A stretch of 64,000 nucleotides of DNA from Hymenopellis radicata (GCA_015501595.1 JADNRX010000051.1:1-64000), one strand, 5' to 3'. Positions 1-11,587 are shown, counted from the stretch's first letter. Notes: generated from the sequence alone by a model not told the origin. A program made the numbers and translations.

Positions 1-434
1 ATGATGGCCGCCTCAAGTCGTCGAATTCTTACACTTATCAAACCGCAGCAACCACCATAACACGCAATTGGGCTAAGAACATTCGGCATTTCAATACTAG
101 TGTACACAATTCATACAAGACCAAGAAACTTTGCACATTCACAATGTCAACATCCTCGAAAACCTGCCAACTCGTCAACGAATGCGCCGTTCGTATTTGC
201 CTGTACAGAAAAAGTCTATACTACGTCTTTAGAATCAACCGAGTTTGTATCACTTCCTTGATTCGAGGTGTGAAACATCCTCCCCGTGAGCTTCTGGAGT
301 AACCAAGCACCGCATCGCCCGTTAGCATACGTGATATTTGGAGCCGTAGTAGTAGATATTTCAGAAGTTGAGGACTATAGGGTTTCCATGACATCAGTCG
401 AAAAAATAACAACAACAATGAAAAGCCTACTGAG
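1..434. other. No gene recognised
   Basis: This stretch lies beyond the 3' end of the DUF6535 gene. Only short unconvincing ORFs are visible on either strand. It may hold the 3' untranslated region of that gene and the edge of a neighbour cut by the window. Confidence 0.4.
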
Positions 435-3400
435 TTATTGGAGACCGCCGACCGGAACAGTGTCAAAGTCAGCGTTCCCTGAAGCCCAATTGGACACCTG
501 CATCAGGAGGTCTTCGAGCGGACAATACTCGATCACCTCAACGAATCTTCCATCATAGCTGGGGAGCTCCGTCTGATAGAAGCGCTTTCTATATAACGTG
601 TAGCAGGAGCGTCCCTCCTCCGAGTGGAAATAACCCTCGACTTCAGCCATACAAGAACTCCAATGATCGGGGAACAAAAGGTAGAGCTGCTTAAGGGCGC
701 CCCGCCGGTTGTCATCAGAGAGAACTAGCATCTTGCAAAGGATAACAAGATTGTCGGATCTCTTCAGATAGTCCATTGTTTGTCTGGACACTGAAGAAGA
801 CGAAACAAACAGCTTTTCCAAGCCCATCACGTACAAGGAAGCTAGAAAAGAATAGAACTTGAAAATTCTTATATCGATGCCTCTGCGGACGCGAGATGCC
901 ATGAGGGTCTCATGGAACTCGGCCAGCCATTCTCTCTGGACTAGCTGCTGTACAGCTCGAGTCCTAGCGAGTTCGACGGCATAAGGGATGGATGGACTGC
1001 ATTGTGAGCGTCCATGATTTCAACAGCCAGCTCAAGAGAGCCCTCAGGCGGGGAAAGTCCCGAAAAACAACCGCGGAAATCTCATGGAGAACCTCCGTAG
1101 ATATCTCATTGCAGAAAGCGCAGAACAGGTCCCGGTTCGGGGATGTATCCAAGACCAATGTCCGAACCAGAGCGTGAATCATCTTTCGCTTGTCACTCAC
1201 GGCTAGAGTGTCATTCGAGAAGCTTTCTGAATTGACGAGACCCTTCAAGGTATGGAATGTTGCCTTGATTACGCTAGGATGTTGTCCAAGAGTCCCTCCC
1301 GGAACGTTACAGATATCGTCGATGACAGCGACGTATTCCCTGATGACATATAAGAGTTTGGCTACTGGCGTCCTATGCTGAACGGGCACGATGAGGCGGC
1401 CAGGGCTGAAAGTGGGCTGCTCCTCGTCCTCATCTTGGTCGTCGATGGTATCGCCAGACCGACTAGTGCTCAAAACATGAGGCGATTGGATCAAGGCGAG
1501 GTTTAGACGTATGTCGTAGGGAAGCCCTTTATATTCGTCGCCGCGACAATAGTTTGGGAATAGGACGTGGAAGAAATACTCCGCAATGCATGGACGCATA
1601 AGCATCGTCATAGTGCATCGCAGCTCTACAGGTCGGGTGGTAGGATACCGGGGATACGTACGCACTCTCAATCGAAAGGTTTTAGAATCTAGTTTGCCAA
1701 AATCTTCCTCATCCTCGTCGTCGATGAATAGAGGTAACGAGAGTAGTTCAACGGAGGATTTAGAGCAAGAAGTTTGTGTGAGGCACCCATGCGTTTGTAT
1801 GATCCACCAAATGAATTCCGACCAAACAGGCGACGTATTATCGCCAATGTCAAGCCAATCAACACCAAAGGAGAGAGCGTTCTGCAGAATCCTGGCCCAC
1901 ATGAACACGTCAAATTCTTGGTAAGAGTTGGAACGAGCAATCTGCTTTCTGACGAACCAGATAGCGTGTTCAGGATGTCTGTAGTCAACCAGCAGGGCGA
2001 GCGCATTGGGCAGTCTGATGACGCGGTCCAGAGCTGGCGTCAATACGTTCGGCGGCACAAATTTGGGAACTGCGGGTTCCACACGAACGTGCGCACGATA
2101 AAGGCGCTCGTAAGCCGTCTGTTTGTCTGGCGACGTGAACTCCATAGATTCTACCAACGACCGGATTCTCTCAGCGACGTCGGGAATACCCAGTTTCACG
2201 ACGGAAAGTAGATCAAGTGGTACAGCGCTCAAGGCTTGCAGAACGATCCTCTGCACTGATGTATTGGAGGAAATGTTGTATAACCCGACTAGAGCGCGCG
2301 CGTCAAGGGCTTCCGCGATGCTCGCGACAGTCTGCTTTTCGACGTCTCTAAGAGACCTCAGCCAGGTGGCAGCAGAGGGGCCATTACTGGCTGCCTTGTC
2401 CTGGGCGACCGCCGGTTGAGATACAAAGTACCGGCGAATGGCGTGAACGTGAGAGCGGATCCACACTCGAAGGTGACTGCGACGCGCGGACATGCAAAGG
2501 TAGGCGGAGATGGAGTAGGAATAAAGAGTTAAATAGGTCTTGTACGGACAGTCCGGTTTAAAGAGAGGTAGCAGAGTTGTGCCAAAATAGGCAACAAAAG
2601 CAACAAAACCGATGACGCCCACCAACACGGCGCCAGAGGTACTGAGAGCACGGACGTGGATGACGAGACCGAAGAAGAATACACCCAATGCAACGTGCAT
2701 GAGGACAGGAAGAATACCGATGATGAGGGGACATGCCATGCATCAATGTTTTCGAACCTGAACTGGCGAATGCGACTGCGGTCGCAGGGGGTACCCGAGG
2801 GAACAGTCATATATTGGTGGATCCACTGCTTCACGAGTACAGCCATCAAGGCTGTTGTCAAACTCAACGCCAAACTCGTGAACCAGAGTACGTTAACCCA
2901 AGCGTCCGTTCGCGAGGCATTCACGGGAGAGGTCGGAGTGATGCCTGAGGAGGTGACGGAGCTGGAGGAAGACCGTCCATCATCGCTTGCTGAAGACGGA
3001 GCATGTCGTACACTAGATATGCAGTGACCTGATTGTAGTCGACCTGTAGATTGGGAGAAGTCTGCGTAACAAAGGTCGAAACAACTGCAGAGAATAGACC
3101 AGCCTTTAAACAACCATCAACATGGTAGTCAAGATGTTTAGGGACGACTCACGAAAACTAGCAAAACGTCCAACGCGTCTCTCCAGTCCTCGACCCTATC
3201 GCTATCGAACTTGGCGTATTCCTCCAGAAACGTCTTCCAGACCCGCGCCATGGGTCCCATCTCCTTGAAAGGATCGTCTTCCGCAAACTTCTGTTCATAG
3301 TCAAACGCGTCGTTTCCTGCGTGGCGTATATTAATTGCAGGCAGGACTAAATCTTCGAAGACATACCTCTCTCGACGCGGGAGGGTCTGCTATTCAACCC

Positions 3401-3613
3401 CATGCCTTTTCGCTTTCTATGTTTGCGCTTGTTCGAGACCTGAAGTGGTAGGTGTACGTTCTGGGAATGAGCCTCCGGCTGAGCTGGAGTACTGCTTCGA
3501 CTGGTATCAGAGCTATCATCGGAGTTGGTATCGTCGCTCAACGGCAGCCTACGTGCACCAGAAGGGCGAGGTCCCTTCATAGTCTTCCGGTGGGGGCTAG
3601 TAGAAGATGACAT
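435..3613 (-). CDS. DUF6535-family multi-pass membrane protein, frame broken at one C-run
   Basis: The protein belongs to the large Agaricomycete DUF6535 family, whose function is unknown. Exon 1 starts at 3613 and encodes a Ser-rich, basic N-terminus. Intron 3317-3366 (50 nt) leads to the domain signature (DPFKEMGPMARVWKTFLEE, then WRDALDVLLVF). Intron 3104-3152 (49 nt) leads to AGLFSAVVSTFVTQTSPNLQ. Intron 2962-3011 (50 nt) leads to DAWVNVLWFTSLALSLTTAL and LVKQWIHQYM. After the residues WHVP the frame must shift by one base at the run of four C (plus-strand GGGG, 2727-2730) to enter the next membrane helix (PLIIGILPVLMHVALGVFFF). The body then runs to about 1040. The C-terminal part (to TAA at 435) lies in other frames and needs either two further introns of about 50 nt (for example from plus-strand 1099 and 1006) or two indels. 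The call of family is firm; the exact C-terminal structure is not. Confidence 0.8.
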
Positions 3614-4094
3614 GGAGAAAATAAGGGGGATGACTCGCGATACCGTATTGATATCCTGCCAATAACGTTGTTCCGCATTTGGGTGTAGCCAAAGATGGGC
3701 AAAAAACGTTTCCACAATCAGAACAACATCAGGACGATGTGGGTAGACCCGTGTGGAACAAGGCTGGTTTTCATCCTATTTGGGATGAATTGCAGTGGAA
3801 CAGCCAGCGCTGATTGACAGCAAATCATGATACGCTAGACTGAAATCCCCGCACAGGGCAACGTCCATAAACGTCGTCCAGAAAGACGGTATGTATGGCC
3901 TCAATGGACGAAGACCATACCCGCCTATACCCGCATGGGGTGAACAGGGCAGGTTTTCGTACTAACGAGGATGTGATACGAGAGACTGACCCCCCCTGGA
4001 CAGAGCAACGTCGTCCACATAGACGGTATGTATGACGGCAATGGTGGAAAATGCATACGGCGCTCAGGGTAACCGTTGACATCGGATCAGTCAT
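3614..4094. other. Intergenic with imperfect internal repeat
   Basis: No gene is supported. Two imperfect copies of a motif are visible: a run containing CAACGTCCATAAACGTCGTC near 3860 and a diverged version containing CAACGTCGTCCACATAGACGG near 4008. Both are followed by the same GACGGTATGTATG string. Confidence 0.35.
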
Positions 4095-4180
4095 CAGCAC
4101 GTGATCACGCGATTGCCGTTCGACGTGCCGCTGCGCCACACAGAGATCAGGATCCGGGCGTACGGGCGTAAGGTATCCAC
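4095..4180 (+). repeat. Left copy of an 86-base inverted repeat pair
   Basis: This segment is nearly identical to the reverse complement of 11386-11471. Shared blocks include TCAGCACGTGATCACGCGAT, GTGCCGCTGCGCCACACAGAG and CAGGATCCGGGCGTA. The pair brackets about 7.2 kb that carries the Hsp110 and zinc-finger genes. The left copy directly abuts a decayed zinc-finger gene copy. It could be a small foldback or MITE-type element, or a scar of segmental duplication. Confidence 0.75.
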
Positions 4181-4880
4181 CAAGACGACGACGACTATGA
4201 GTCCGAGGAATATGAATCCGACGACAACGATGACGATGACGATCCCTACTGTGAATCGTGCAACAGGATGTTCAAGCAGCTTTGTACCAGCATCTGGCCC
4301 CAGCTCAGTCCACAATTAGTGCTTCATCTGTTCAAAAGACTTCAAAGCCATCGGGCTCTTTCTCAGGTAAACCACATGTACTCCAAACTAACCTTCTTTT
4401 ACAGCATGCCGCGTTCACACGGTCGCGGACATCCAATGCCCCCTCTGTCCGCGCCTGTTCAAATTGCCTTCCGACATCGCCGGCCACATCGAGGCAGGAG
4501 GCTGAAACTCGCGCGTCGACCGCCACCACGTCACGACCGCCGTCCAGTGTCCACGCGCTCAATCTCACGCGGCGTCACGCCTACAATTTCCCTCAACCGC
4601 CGCATTGCGGGCCCCGTTAGCAATATTACCACGACGTACGCCGCCACGGATCTCGCGTAGAACTGTCGCACAGGCAAATAGGAATGATACCTCTGTCATC
4701 ATCAGTTCGCTGTCGAGCTTGGATACGTGTCGCGCGCACGACTCGAAGCAATTCAAGTGTCCCATCGCACGTGGGGGTGGCAGGCTGGCAAAGTTGAGCA
4801 CTGTGGAGGATTACTTAAAAACATTCGTTGACGAGTCAGTTTTCGAGGACGCTGGTTTCTTGGTTTTGATATTGTATTGA
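4181..4880 (+). pseudogene. Decayed 3' copy of the C2H2 zinc-finger gene
   Basis: This is a degenerate duplicate of exons 3 and 4 of the intact gene at 9167-10312. The acidic run (YESDDNDDDDDPYCESCNRMF in one frame), the conserved intron start GTAAACC, and the downstream exon beginning CAGCATGC are all recognisable. The reading frame is broken: the start of the last exon reads in a different frame, there are stops, and the finger at 4700-4790 has lost its cysteines. It lacks the first two exons. It is very unlikely to encode a working protein. Confidence 0.75.
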
Positions 4881-6008
4881 GGTGCTACTTGAAGATAAGT
4901 GTCAACGTCGCGTATGAGGACGAAGCAAGTACCTGCTCAAGCGCATCCTCGTGCACGGAATACCTGTCGCATAGATCAGAATACGCTTCCTTGCAATTGA
5001 TAGGTGTAACGCGTCAGCTACCCGCTATAACTGAGTATTACATACCTGTTAAAACACCTGTTCTTTTCTGAAGGCGAAGGCGGGATAGCATTGACTGTCA
5101 TCGTATGCAAGTGAAAGGAGCAGACGTGAAAGAGCGAAAGTTCAACTTGCTTTAAGTGGTTGCTTATGTGAAAATCGGATTCAGCTATCAAGAAAACGGC
5201 CTAGTCTGTGCGATAAGTTGTTGGCACGATGTCGACGAACGTTCAAAGACTCACCGCAGGCAGAGAGGTTAGTGTTCAAGTTCAAGATTCGGCTGCGTCG
5301 CATCCATGTGGTGAATGAAGTTGAAGGAACCGCGACTTGGAGGCCCCGAGCGCCTCCATAACATTTGAGGTAACAAAGGTACATTCGACCGAGGCGATCC
5401 ATACGCCTTGCCAACAGTGTGCGCGGAGGACATCCTTCCCTAGTTAGCGTTCCAGCCGCTGAAAGTGTTACGTAGTATCACTTATTAGCCAGTAGTTAAT
5501 GGTAATACCAGTGTGTGGCGCAATATTGACGAAATCAACGCCGGCAGGAAAATGACTAACGTCCGCATACTAAGTGTTTCTTCAGTGAGCGCGAACAATA
5601 AAGGTCTTCGTTCTAGATGGTTAGGATCATCTGTCTGAGCATAATCGATCTCGTGGAATGCATTGTAAGATCCAGAGTTGATCCAGAGTGTATGACCATT
5701 GTTTGTAGGCCCACATGGTTGTCCCGCGGCGCAAATATAAGCTACCAAGCCTTCGCGAAATGAGTCAAAGCAGAGTCAGATGCCCAGTACCAAGGGCGCC
5801 AAGTATAAATAGCACGGAGCCGGAATGAAGGCGGACTGCAGCTCACGAAGGAAACTAGACGCAAAATCGGTGTTAATTAGCACCTCGGCCACGGTTCATT
5901 CACGGATACAGCATGACTTGGGTATGCTGTAGCGTCACAGACTCGGCAAGACAATCAGCTGTGTATTCCGGCACTTTCTAGGCTCGTGAGAGACGAAAAG
6001 ACATAAAG
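4881..6008. other. Intergenic, nothing recognised
   Basis: No ORF in this 1.1 kb resembles a gene. The last part is the distal promoter of the chaperone gene. Short ORFs on both strands lack domain features or plausible splice partners. Confidence 0.4.
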
Positions 6009-6052
6009 GAAACGTGTTGGAAACGAGTCGAAGCGCGGAGAAGGCAAAAGAA
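6009..6052 (+). promoter_or_regulatory. Step-type heat-shock element upstream of Hsp110
   Basis: GAA trinucleotides start at 6009, 6020, 6030, 6040 and 6050, so five units lie on one strand with an 11-base gap followed by three exact 10-base steps. Heat-shock factor binds nGAAn units, and the step-type element has units separated by 5 bases, which gives this 10-base period. The array lies about 150 to 190 bases upstream of the Hsp110 start, where such an element is expected. Confidence 0.7.
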
Positions 6053-6087
6053 GGTCGATCAGTTCCCAATATGGCAACCAGGCGTCC

Positions 6088-6093
6088 ATATAT
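6088..6093 (+). promoter_or_regulatory. Possible TATA box of Hsp110
   Basis: The sequence CCATATATGG sits about 105 bases upstream of the start codon and about 35 bases downstream of the GAA array. It is TATA-like and well placed, but the motif is short and also matches by chance. Confidence 0.4.
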
Positions 6094-6197
6094 GGAACGC
6101 AATCCGTCCTTCCCTCTCCCCGTCATCTAGATTTTTACGACCTCCGTTCACGCCTTTATTACCCCTCTAATCGCCCTTTGATCGCATAATAATCGCC

Positions 6198-8774
6198 ATG
6201 GCCGTCGTTGGAGTCGATTTTGGCTGTCTTCACAGCAAGGTGCGTCTTGTCGTGGCGTCTGGGATCGATTATTTTTCTAACAACAGCACCGGAATACAGA
6301 TTGGCGTGGCCAGACATCGCGGCATCGATATCATCGTAAACGAGACATCTAATCGGGCCACACCGTGCGTCGCTACCATTTTTTTTTTGCCGTCGTCGTG
6401 GTGCTAAAGCATCTGTAGATCTCTGGTGGCATTTGGGCCAAAACAGCGAGCTATTGGTGAAGCGGCAAAAAACTCAGGAAACGTCAAATTTCCGCAATAC
6501 CATCGGATCGTTGAAGCGTCTTGTTGGGCGAACACTATCGGACCCAGAAGTGCAGGATGTTGAGAAGAAATTCATCAACGCCACTCTTGTCGACGTCCAG
6601 GGCTCCGTTGGTGTCGAGGTAAGCTGTTGTGCTGTAAAAATGAGCAGAAACTGATTCTTTTTCAGGTTAACTATGTCGGCGAAGCCCAAACTTTCTCTGC
6701 TACACAGCTTGTCGCGATGTATCTCGCCAAGCTACGCGACATCGCTGCCAACGAGCTCAAGAATGGCGTAACAGATATTGTCATCGCTGTTCCCGGATGG
6801 TACACCGACATCCAGCGACGAGCAGTGATGGACGCCGCTTCCATTGCCGGTCTCACCGTCCTCCGCCTCATCAACGATACCACAGCCGCTGCTCTCGGGT
6901 ATGGTATCACAAAATCAGACCTCCCCGAGCCAGAAGCGCCTCCTCGCAACGTCGTTTTCGTCGATGTCGGTCACTCCTCCCTATCGTGTGCTGTCGTCGC
7001 TTTCTCCAAGGGCCAGCTTACCGTCAAGAGCACCGCGTTTGACCGAAATCTTGGTGGTCGGGACATTGATTACGCTCTTGTCAAGCACTTTTCCGAGGAA
7101 TTCAAGGCAAAGTACAAGATTGATGTCTTGTCCAATCCCAAGGCCACCTTCCGTCTCACCGCCGGCTGCGAGCGCCTCAAAAAGGTGCTCTCTGCCAACG
7201 CGGAGGCCCCACTTAACATCGAGTCTATCATGAACGACATCGATGCCGCCTCCAAGCTTACCCGCGAGGAGTACGAGGGCCTTATTGCCGACGTCCTGGA
7301 ACGTATTCCCGCTCCCCTCGAGCGCGCGGTCGCCGAGTCTGGCTTGACCCTTGACCAGATTGACGCGATTGAGCTCATTGGTGGCTCTACTCGGATCCCC
7401 GCGGTGCGCTCCAAAATCCAGACTGCGTTCCCCGACAAGCAGCTTTCCACTACCCTTAACCAGGACGAGGCCGTCGCCCGTGGCGCGACTTTTGCCTGCG
7501 CGAAACTTTCCCCCGTGTTCCGTGTCCGTGACTTCAACTTTACCGATATCGCCACATACCCCATCAAGATGACCTGGGACGTCAACCCTGCCGAGCCAGA
7601 TGACACCGAGCTCCTGGTCTTCCCACAGGTAACCCTCTCCCATCGACCAAGATCCTCTCCTTCTACCGCAAGGAGCCATTCGACATTGAAGCGTCCTACG
7701 CGGAGCCAGAAAACCTTCCCGGTGGTATTAACCCGTGGATTGGCCGTTTCTCTGCCAAGGAGATCCCGCCAACGACCACCGGCGACTCTACCTGCGTGAA
7801 GCTGAAGACGCGGCTGAACGCGCACGGTATCCTTTCGTTTGAGGCTGCCTACGTCGAGGAGACCATCGAGAAGGAGGAGCCTGCCGCTATGGATGTCGAT
7901 GCTCCTGAGGGTGCGCCGCCCAAGAAGAAAAAGGTCATCAAGAAGATCGATGTGCCTTTCTTTGCGGGCACTGCCAGTCTTGACAAGAGCATTGTCGAAA
8001 AGTACAAGGAGCTCGAGGGTCAGATGCACGAGAGCGACAAGCTCGTTATGGATACCGAGGTAATTGTTTTTGCTACGTTGTGCTGATGTTTTCTAAACAC
8101 ATTGTGCAGGACCGCAAGAACGCCCTGGAGGAGTACGTTTACGATACCCGTGGCAAGCTCGACGATCGTTACGCTCACTACGTGCAGGCGGAGGAGAAGG
8201 AAAAGCTCTTGGTCGCTCTGCAGGAGGCGGAGGACTGGCTTTACTCGGAGGAGGGCGAGGACGCCAAAAAATCTGCCTACGTCGCTCGTCTCGACGGGCT
8301 CAAGGTCCTCGGCGACCCGATTACCTTCCGCTGGCGAGAGGCTGAGGAGCGCCAGCGCACCATCGCGCAGCTGCGCGAGACGCTCAACTCGTACATGTCG
8401 CAGGCCACCTCGGGCGACGACAAGTTCAGCCACATTGACGAGAAGGATCTCCAGAGCGTCGTCGAAAAGGTGGCTACCGTGCAGAAATGGCTCGAGGACC
8501 AGACGGTGCGACAGAGCGAGCGCCCGAAGAACGTGGATCCTATTTTGACTACGGCCGAGATCAGCAAGAAGCGGGACGAGGTGATTTACTTTGCGACGCC
8601 TATTCTCACCAAGCCGAAACCGCGCGCGCCTGTGCCGCCGTCGAGCGGGACGCAGACGCCAAGACTGGCCAGGAGACGCCCAAGACTGGCCAGGAGACGC
8701 CGCAGAAGCAGGAGGAGCCTCCAAAGAAGGAGGAGGATGAGGCGCCTGGACCGAGTGAGATGGACGTCGATTAG
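6198..8774 (+). CDS. Hsp110/SSE1-type chaperone (Hsp70 superfamily nucleotide exchange factor)
   Basis: This is a cytosolic Hsp110 protein; fungal Sse1/Sse2 act as nucleotide exchange factors and holdases for Hsp70. The start MAVVGVDFGCLHSK is followed by IGVARHRGIDIIVNE after intron 6240-6299. Further introns are 6365-6418, 6619-6665 and 8060-8109. The ATPase domain shows DFG, INDTTAAALGYG, FVDVGHSS, NLGGRDID and ELIGGSTRIPAV. An acidic, Lys-rich loop (near 7885-7955) and a helical C-terminal region ending MDVD fit Hsp110 rather than canonical Hsp70, which ends EEVD. Spliced length is 2366 nt and the frame is broken three times in mononucleotide runs: one A too many at 6467-6472, one G too few at 7628-7629 and one C too few at 8659-8660. 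Correcting for these gives 788 residues, normal for the family. The breaks look like assembly errors. Confidence 0.93.
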
Positions 8775-9166
8775 TTTTAGACGGCATATGGTAGAAGATT
8801 TCGGGAAGTGTACTTACTTATAGATCAAAATTTACATCCGTACTGTATACATTTACTGTGATTTTGTGTATGACTTTGAGTTGGTGTGGTTGTTTCGTCC
8901 AAGAGTTGGGCATTATGCTCAAGTTACAGAGGCTACTTTGGTAGCCAGGTAGGTAGACACTTTTGATTTGCTGCCCAAGTTTAACGTTCAGGAGGCCAGG
9001 CCCTCTGACCGCCGAGCTGAGTTTGAATCAATCCTTCATAAGCGAGTCCGCCTATCGCACCACTCTCTTCAGGACCACGACGACCAGAAAGAAACAGGCT
9101 TGAAAGACTTCGCCAATCTGCGCCACTCCTCCAGTTTTTCACGCCTGTTCCCTTCCTCTGCCCACG
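8775..9166. other. Intergenic between Hsp110 and the zinc-finger gene
   Basis: The stretch contains the 3' flank of Hsp110 and the promoter of the downstream gene. No coding sequence is supported. Confidence 0.5.
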
Positions 9167-10312
9167 ATGACTGTGACCTGCGACCAATGCTATCGCTCCT
9201 TTGTCTCCGATAACGCTCTTCATAACCACTGCTCCGCTAAGGCCGACCATCCTTACTGCGATGAATGTGAGCGTCTCTTCAGAGACGATCAGGCGCTTCA
9301 ACAGGTAATTGAGTTATTTCTCTTTTAACTGGCCGATTGACGATACTTACTTGCGCAGCATCTCGCTAACGCCGCTGTGCATCAAGGCGATTCCGACGAG
9401 TATGAATCGGACGAATCAGACGAGGAAGTGTATTGTGGGCGTTGCGACAGGTACTTTGGGAACGCAAGTGCCTTTGAACAGGTACTCGTTTCCTTCCCTA
9501 AGCGATTTAGGCACTTACGTTCCATCAGCACCGCAATACCGCTGCCATCCATCAAGGCGACGACTACTACGACTCCGAGTCTGAGGAATATGAATCCGAC
9601 AACGACGATGACGATGACGATCCCTACTGTGAATCGTGCAACAGGATGTTCGTCCACAAGGAAGCTCTGTACCAGCATCTGAGCGCCAGTTCACTCCACA
9701 ACTGGTGCTTCATCTGCTCAAAAGACTTCAGAAGCCCCCAAGCTCTATCGCAGGTAAGCCTCATCGTATCACATGTACTCCAAACTAACCTTTGGTTTAC
9801 AGCACGACGCCTCCCGCGTCCACAAGGTCGCGGACATCAAATGCCCCCTCTGTCCGCGCCAGTTCAAATCGCCGTCCGACATCGCCGGCCACATCGAGGC
9901 GGGGGGCTGCAACTCGCGTATCGACCGCCACCACGTCACGGCCGCCGTCCACGCGCTCAAGCTCACGCCTACCATTTCCATCACCCGCCGCATTGCGGGC
10001 CCCGCTGGCAATGTGACCACGACGTACGCCGCCACGGAGCTCGCGTACAACGGTCACGCAGGAAAATATGAATGCTACCTCTGTCATCACCAGTTCGGCA
10101 CGCTGTCGAGCTTGAATACGCACCTCGTGTCGCCTGCGCACGATGCGAAGCAGTTCAAGTGTCCGAACCGCACGTGTGGGCGCCAGTTTACTGTTATTTC
10201 GGCGCTGATAAGGCATATTGAGAGTGAGGCGTGTGGGCTGGCCAAGTTTAGCACTGTGAAGGATTATACGCATTCGTTGACGAGTCAGTTTTCGAGGATG
10301 TTGACGTTGTGA
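9167..10312 (+). CDS. Multi-finger C2H2-type zinc-finger protein
   Basis: The gene has four exons (9167-9304, 9359-9481, 9529-9753, 9803-10312), all joined in phase 0, giving 331 residues with no frame break. About eight Cys/His units are visible: CDQC, CDEC, CGRC, CESC, CFIC, CPLC, CYLC and CPNRTC, most followed by a His pair. Acidic runs (DEYESDESDEE, and a longer D-rich run in exon 3) separate some fingers. Each of the three introns falls immediately before the first His codon of a finger (ALQQ|H, AFEQ|H, ALSQ|H). It is probably a nuclear DNA- or RNA-binding protein; the target cannot be inferred. Decayed partial copies lie on both sides (4.2-4.9 and 11.0-11.2 kb). Confidence 0.88.
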
Positions 10313-10984
10313 ATGTACGAAAGTTTCTTGGTCTTATACGAATTGTGTACAGTAGTATTTTGAATGTTCTTGTCCAATTGGATGCTATTACCCCACCCTC
10401 ACAGCATTTTGTTCGAACGAGAATGAGGCCACATTGATGTTTACAGGGAAACAAACTTCAAAGGTTTAGGGAAAGAGACGCGACGCGCGGATCCACGTGG
10501 AAACCACGTGGTTTCTGACCCCTGAACGCGGGTGTGCATTTTCCTCCATGGCCACACCATCTGGGCGACGTGTCTACCATATGGACGTCTCCCGTTGGAA
10601 GGCCGGTCTGTCATAAACACTAAGTTGTCTCCAACATCAAAAACGCTGACCTTGCTGTTCTCCTCTTCAAAGCCTTGCTTCCGACTGCTTTCAAATTCCC
10701 TCCCAGGCTATGACAGTCTTGCGTTGCTCCTTGGACATGCAGAGGACGACCGAAGAGTTGGAGATGGCGCGGAGGGAACTAACGGATGTGAACCGCGCGG
10801 TGCAGGCGCATCCTACAAACAATTGTCGTGCACTCTAGATCACCTCTGGAGCTTACAATGCATCGATTAGTATGCTCAGACAGATGACTTGGTTATGTGC
10901 AACGAAGACTTTCACTAGTGGCGCTCATCAGCTTACGTCGGTCATCTTTCTGCCAGCATTGATTGCCACACGAGGGCATTACCA
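10313..10984. other. Intergenic, nothing recognised
   Basis: Apart from the 3' flank of the zinc-finger gene, no ORF here has domain features. The stretch separates the intact gene from a decayed copy of its last exon. Confidence 0.4.
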
Positions 10985-11215
10985 TTTGATGTCATGGAAA
11001 ATACGAATACTACCTGAGTTCCGCGAACTGTCGAGCTTGAACACCTGTCTCGTGTTGCCGCCGCGTTCAGGTGTCCCCATCGCACGTGTGAGCGGGGTTT
11101 ACGTTTATTTCGGCGTTTGGCAGGCATATCGAGAGCGAGGCATGTGGGTTAGCACACTTTATTAGTGTGGCGGATTATACACATTCGTTCTTCGAGGACG
11201 TTGGCGTTGAAAAGG
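10985..11215 (+). pseudogene. Decayed fragment of the last exon of the zinc-finger gene
   Basis: The stretch follows the parent exon from its CYLC finger to near its end. The string CTGTCGAGCTTGAACAC, the CCCCATCGCACGTGTG block and GGCATATCGAGAGCGAGGC match 10102-10240 closely. Internal deletions and a lost frame make it non-functional. The similarity ends close to the parent stop codon. Confidence 0.7.
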
Positions 11216-11385
11216 ATCAGTTGAACTTTAGGGTTAGAGTGAATGTGTACACTTGAATTTTGAATGTGAGCGTCTTGACAGGTCTTGACACTGCATTTGA
11301 TTCCGGTAATGGTAAACAGGCTTGGAATACTTATTTACTGGTATCCCATATTAAGAGTTCCAAGCATATCTCAAAAATGTACGTG

Positions 11386-11471
11386 TGGTGGACGTTGCGG
11401 CCTTACGCCCGGATCCTGTGCTCTGTGTGGCGCAGCGGCACGCTGAACGGAATCGCGTGATCACGTGCTGA
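11386..11471 (-). repeat. Right copy of the 86-base inverted repeat pair
   Basis: This is the reverse-complement partner of 4095-4180. Differences are a few substitutions and a small deletion near the inner edge of the repeat. Confidence 0.75.
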
Positions 11472-11587
11472 CGACTATCGCCTGTGGCGCATATGTATCC
11501 TTGTTGAAAGTGCACAGTACCGGCCACAGATCGGGGGCAGTGTGTCTGTCCCGCACTTTCACCAGCGCACCCAGCACCGGTCCCAAA

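Noticed and set aside
2962..3011. Apparent second frameshift in the N-terminal part of the DUF6535 gene
   Set aside because: A 50-base segment with GTACGA donor and CTCCAG acceptor in the right phase explains the frame change as a normal intron.
6981..8787. Long ORFs antisense to Hsp110 (up to 319 codons)
   Set aside because: They mirror the biased codons of the sense gene, lack domains and cross its exon boundaries.
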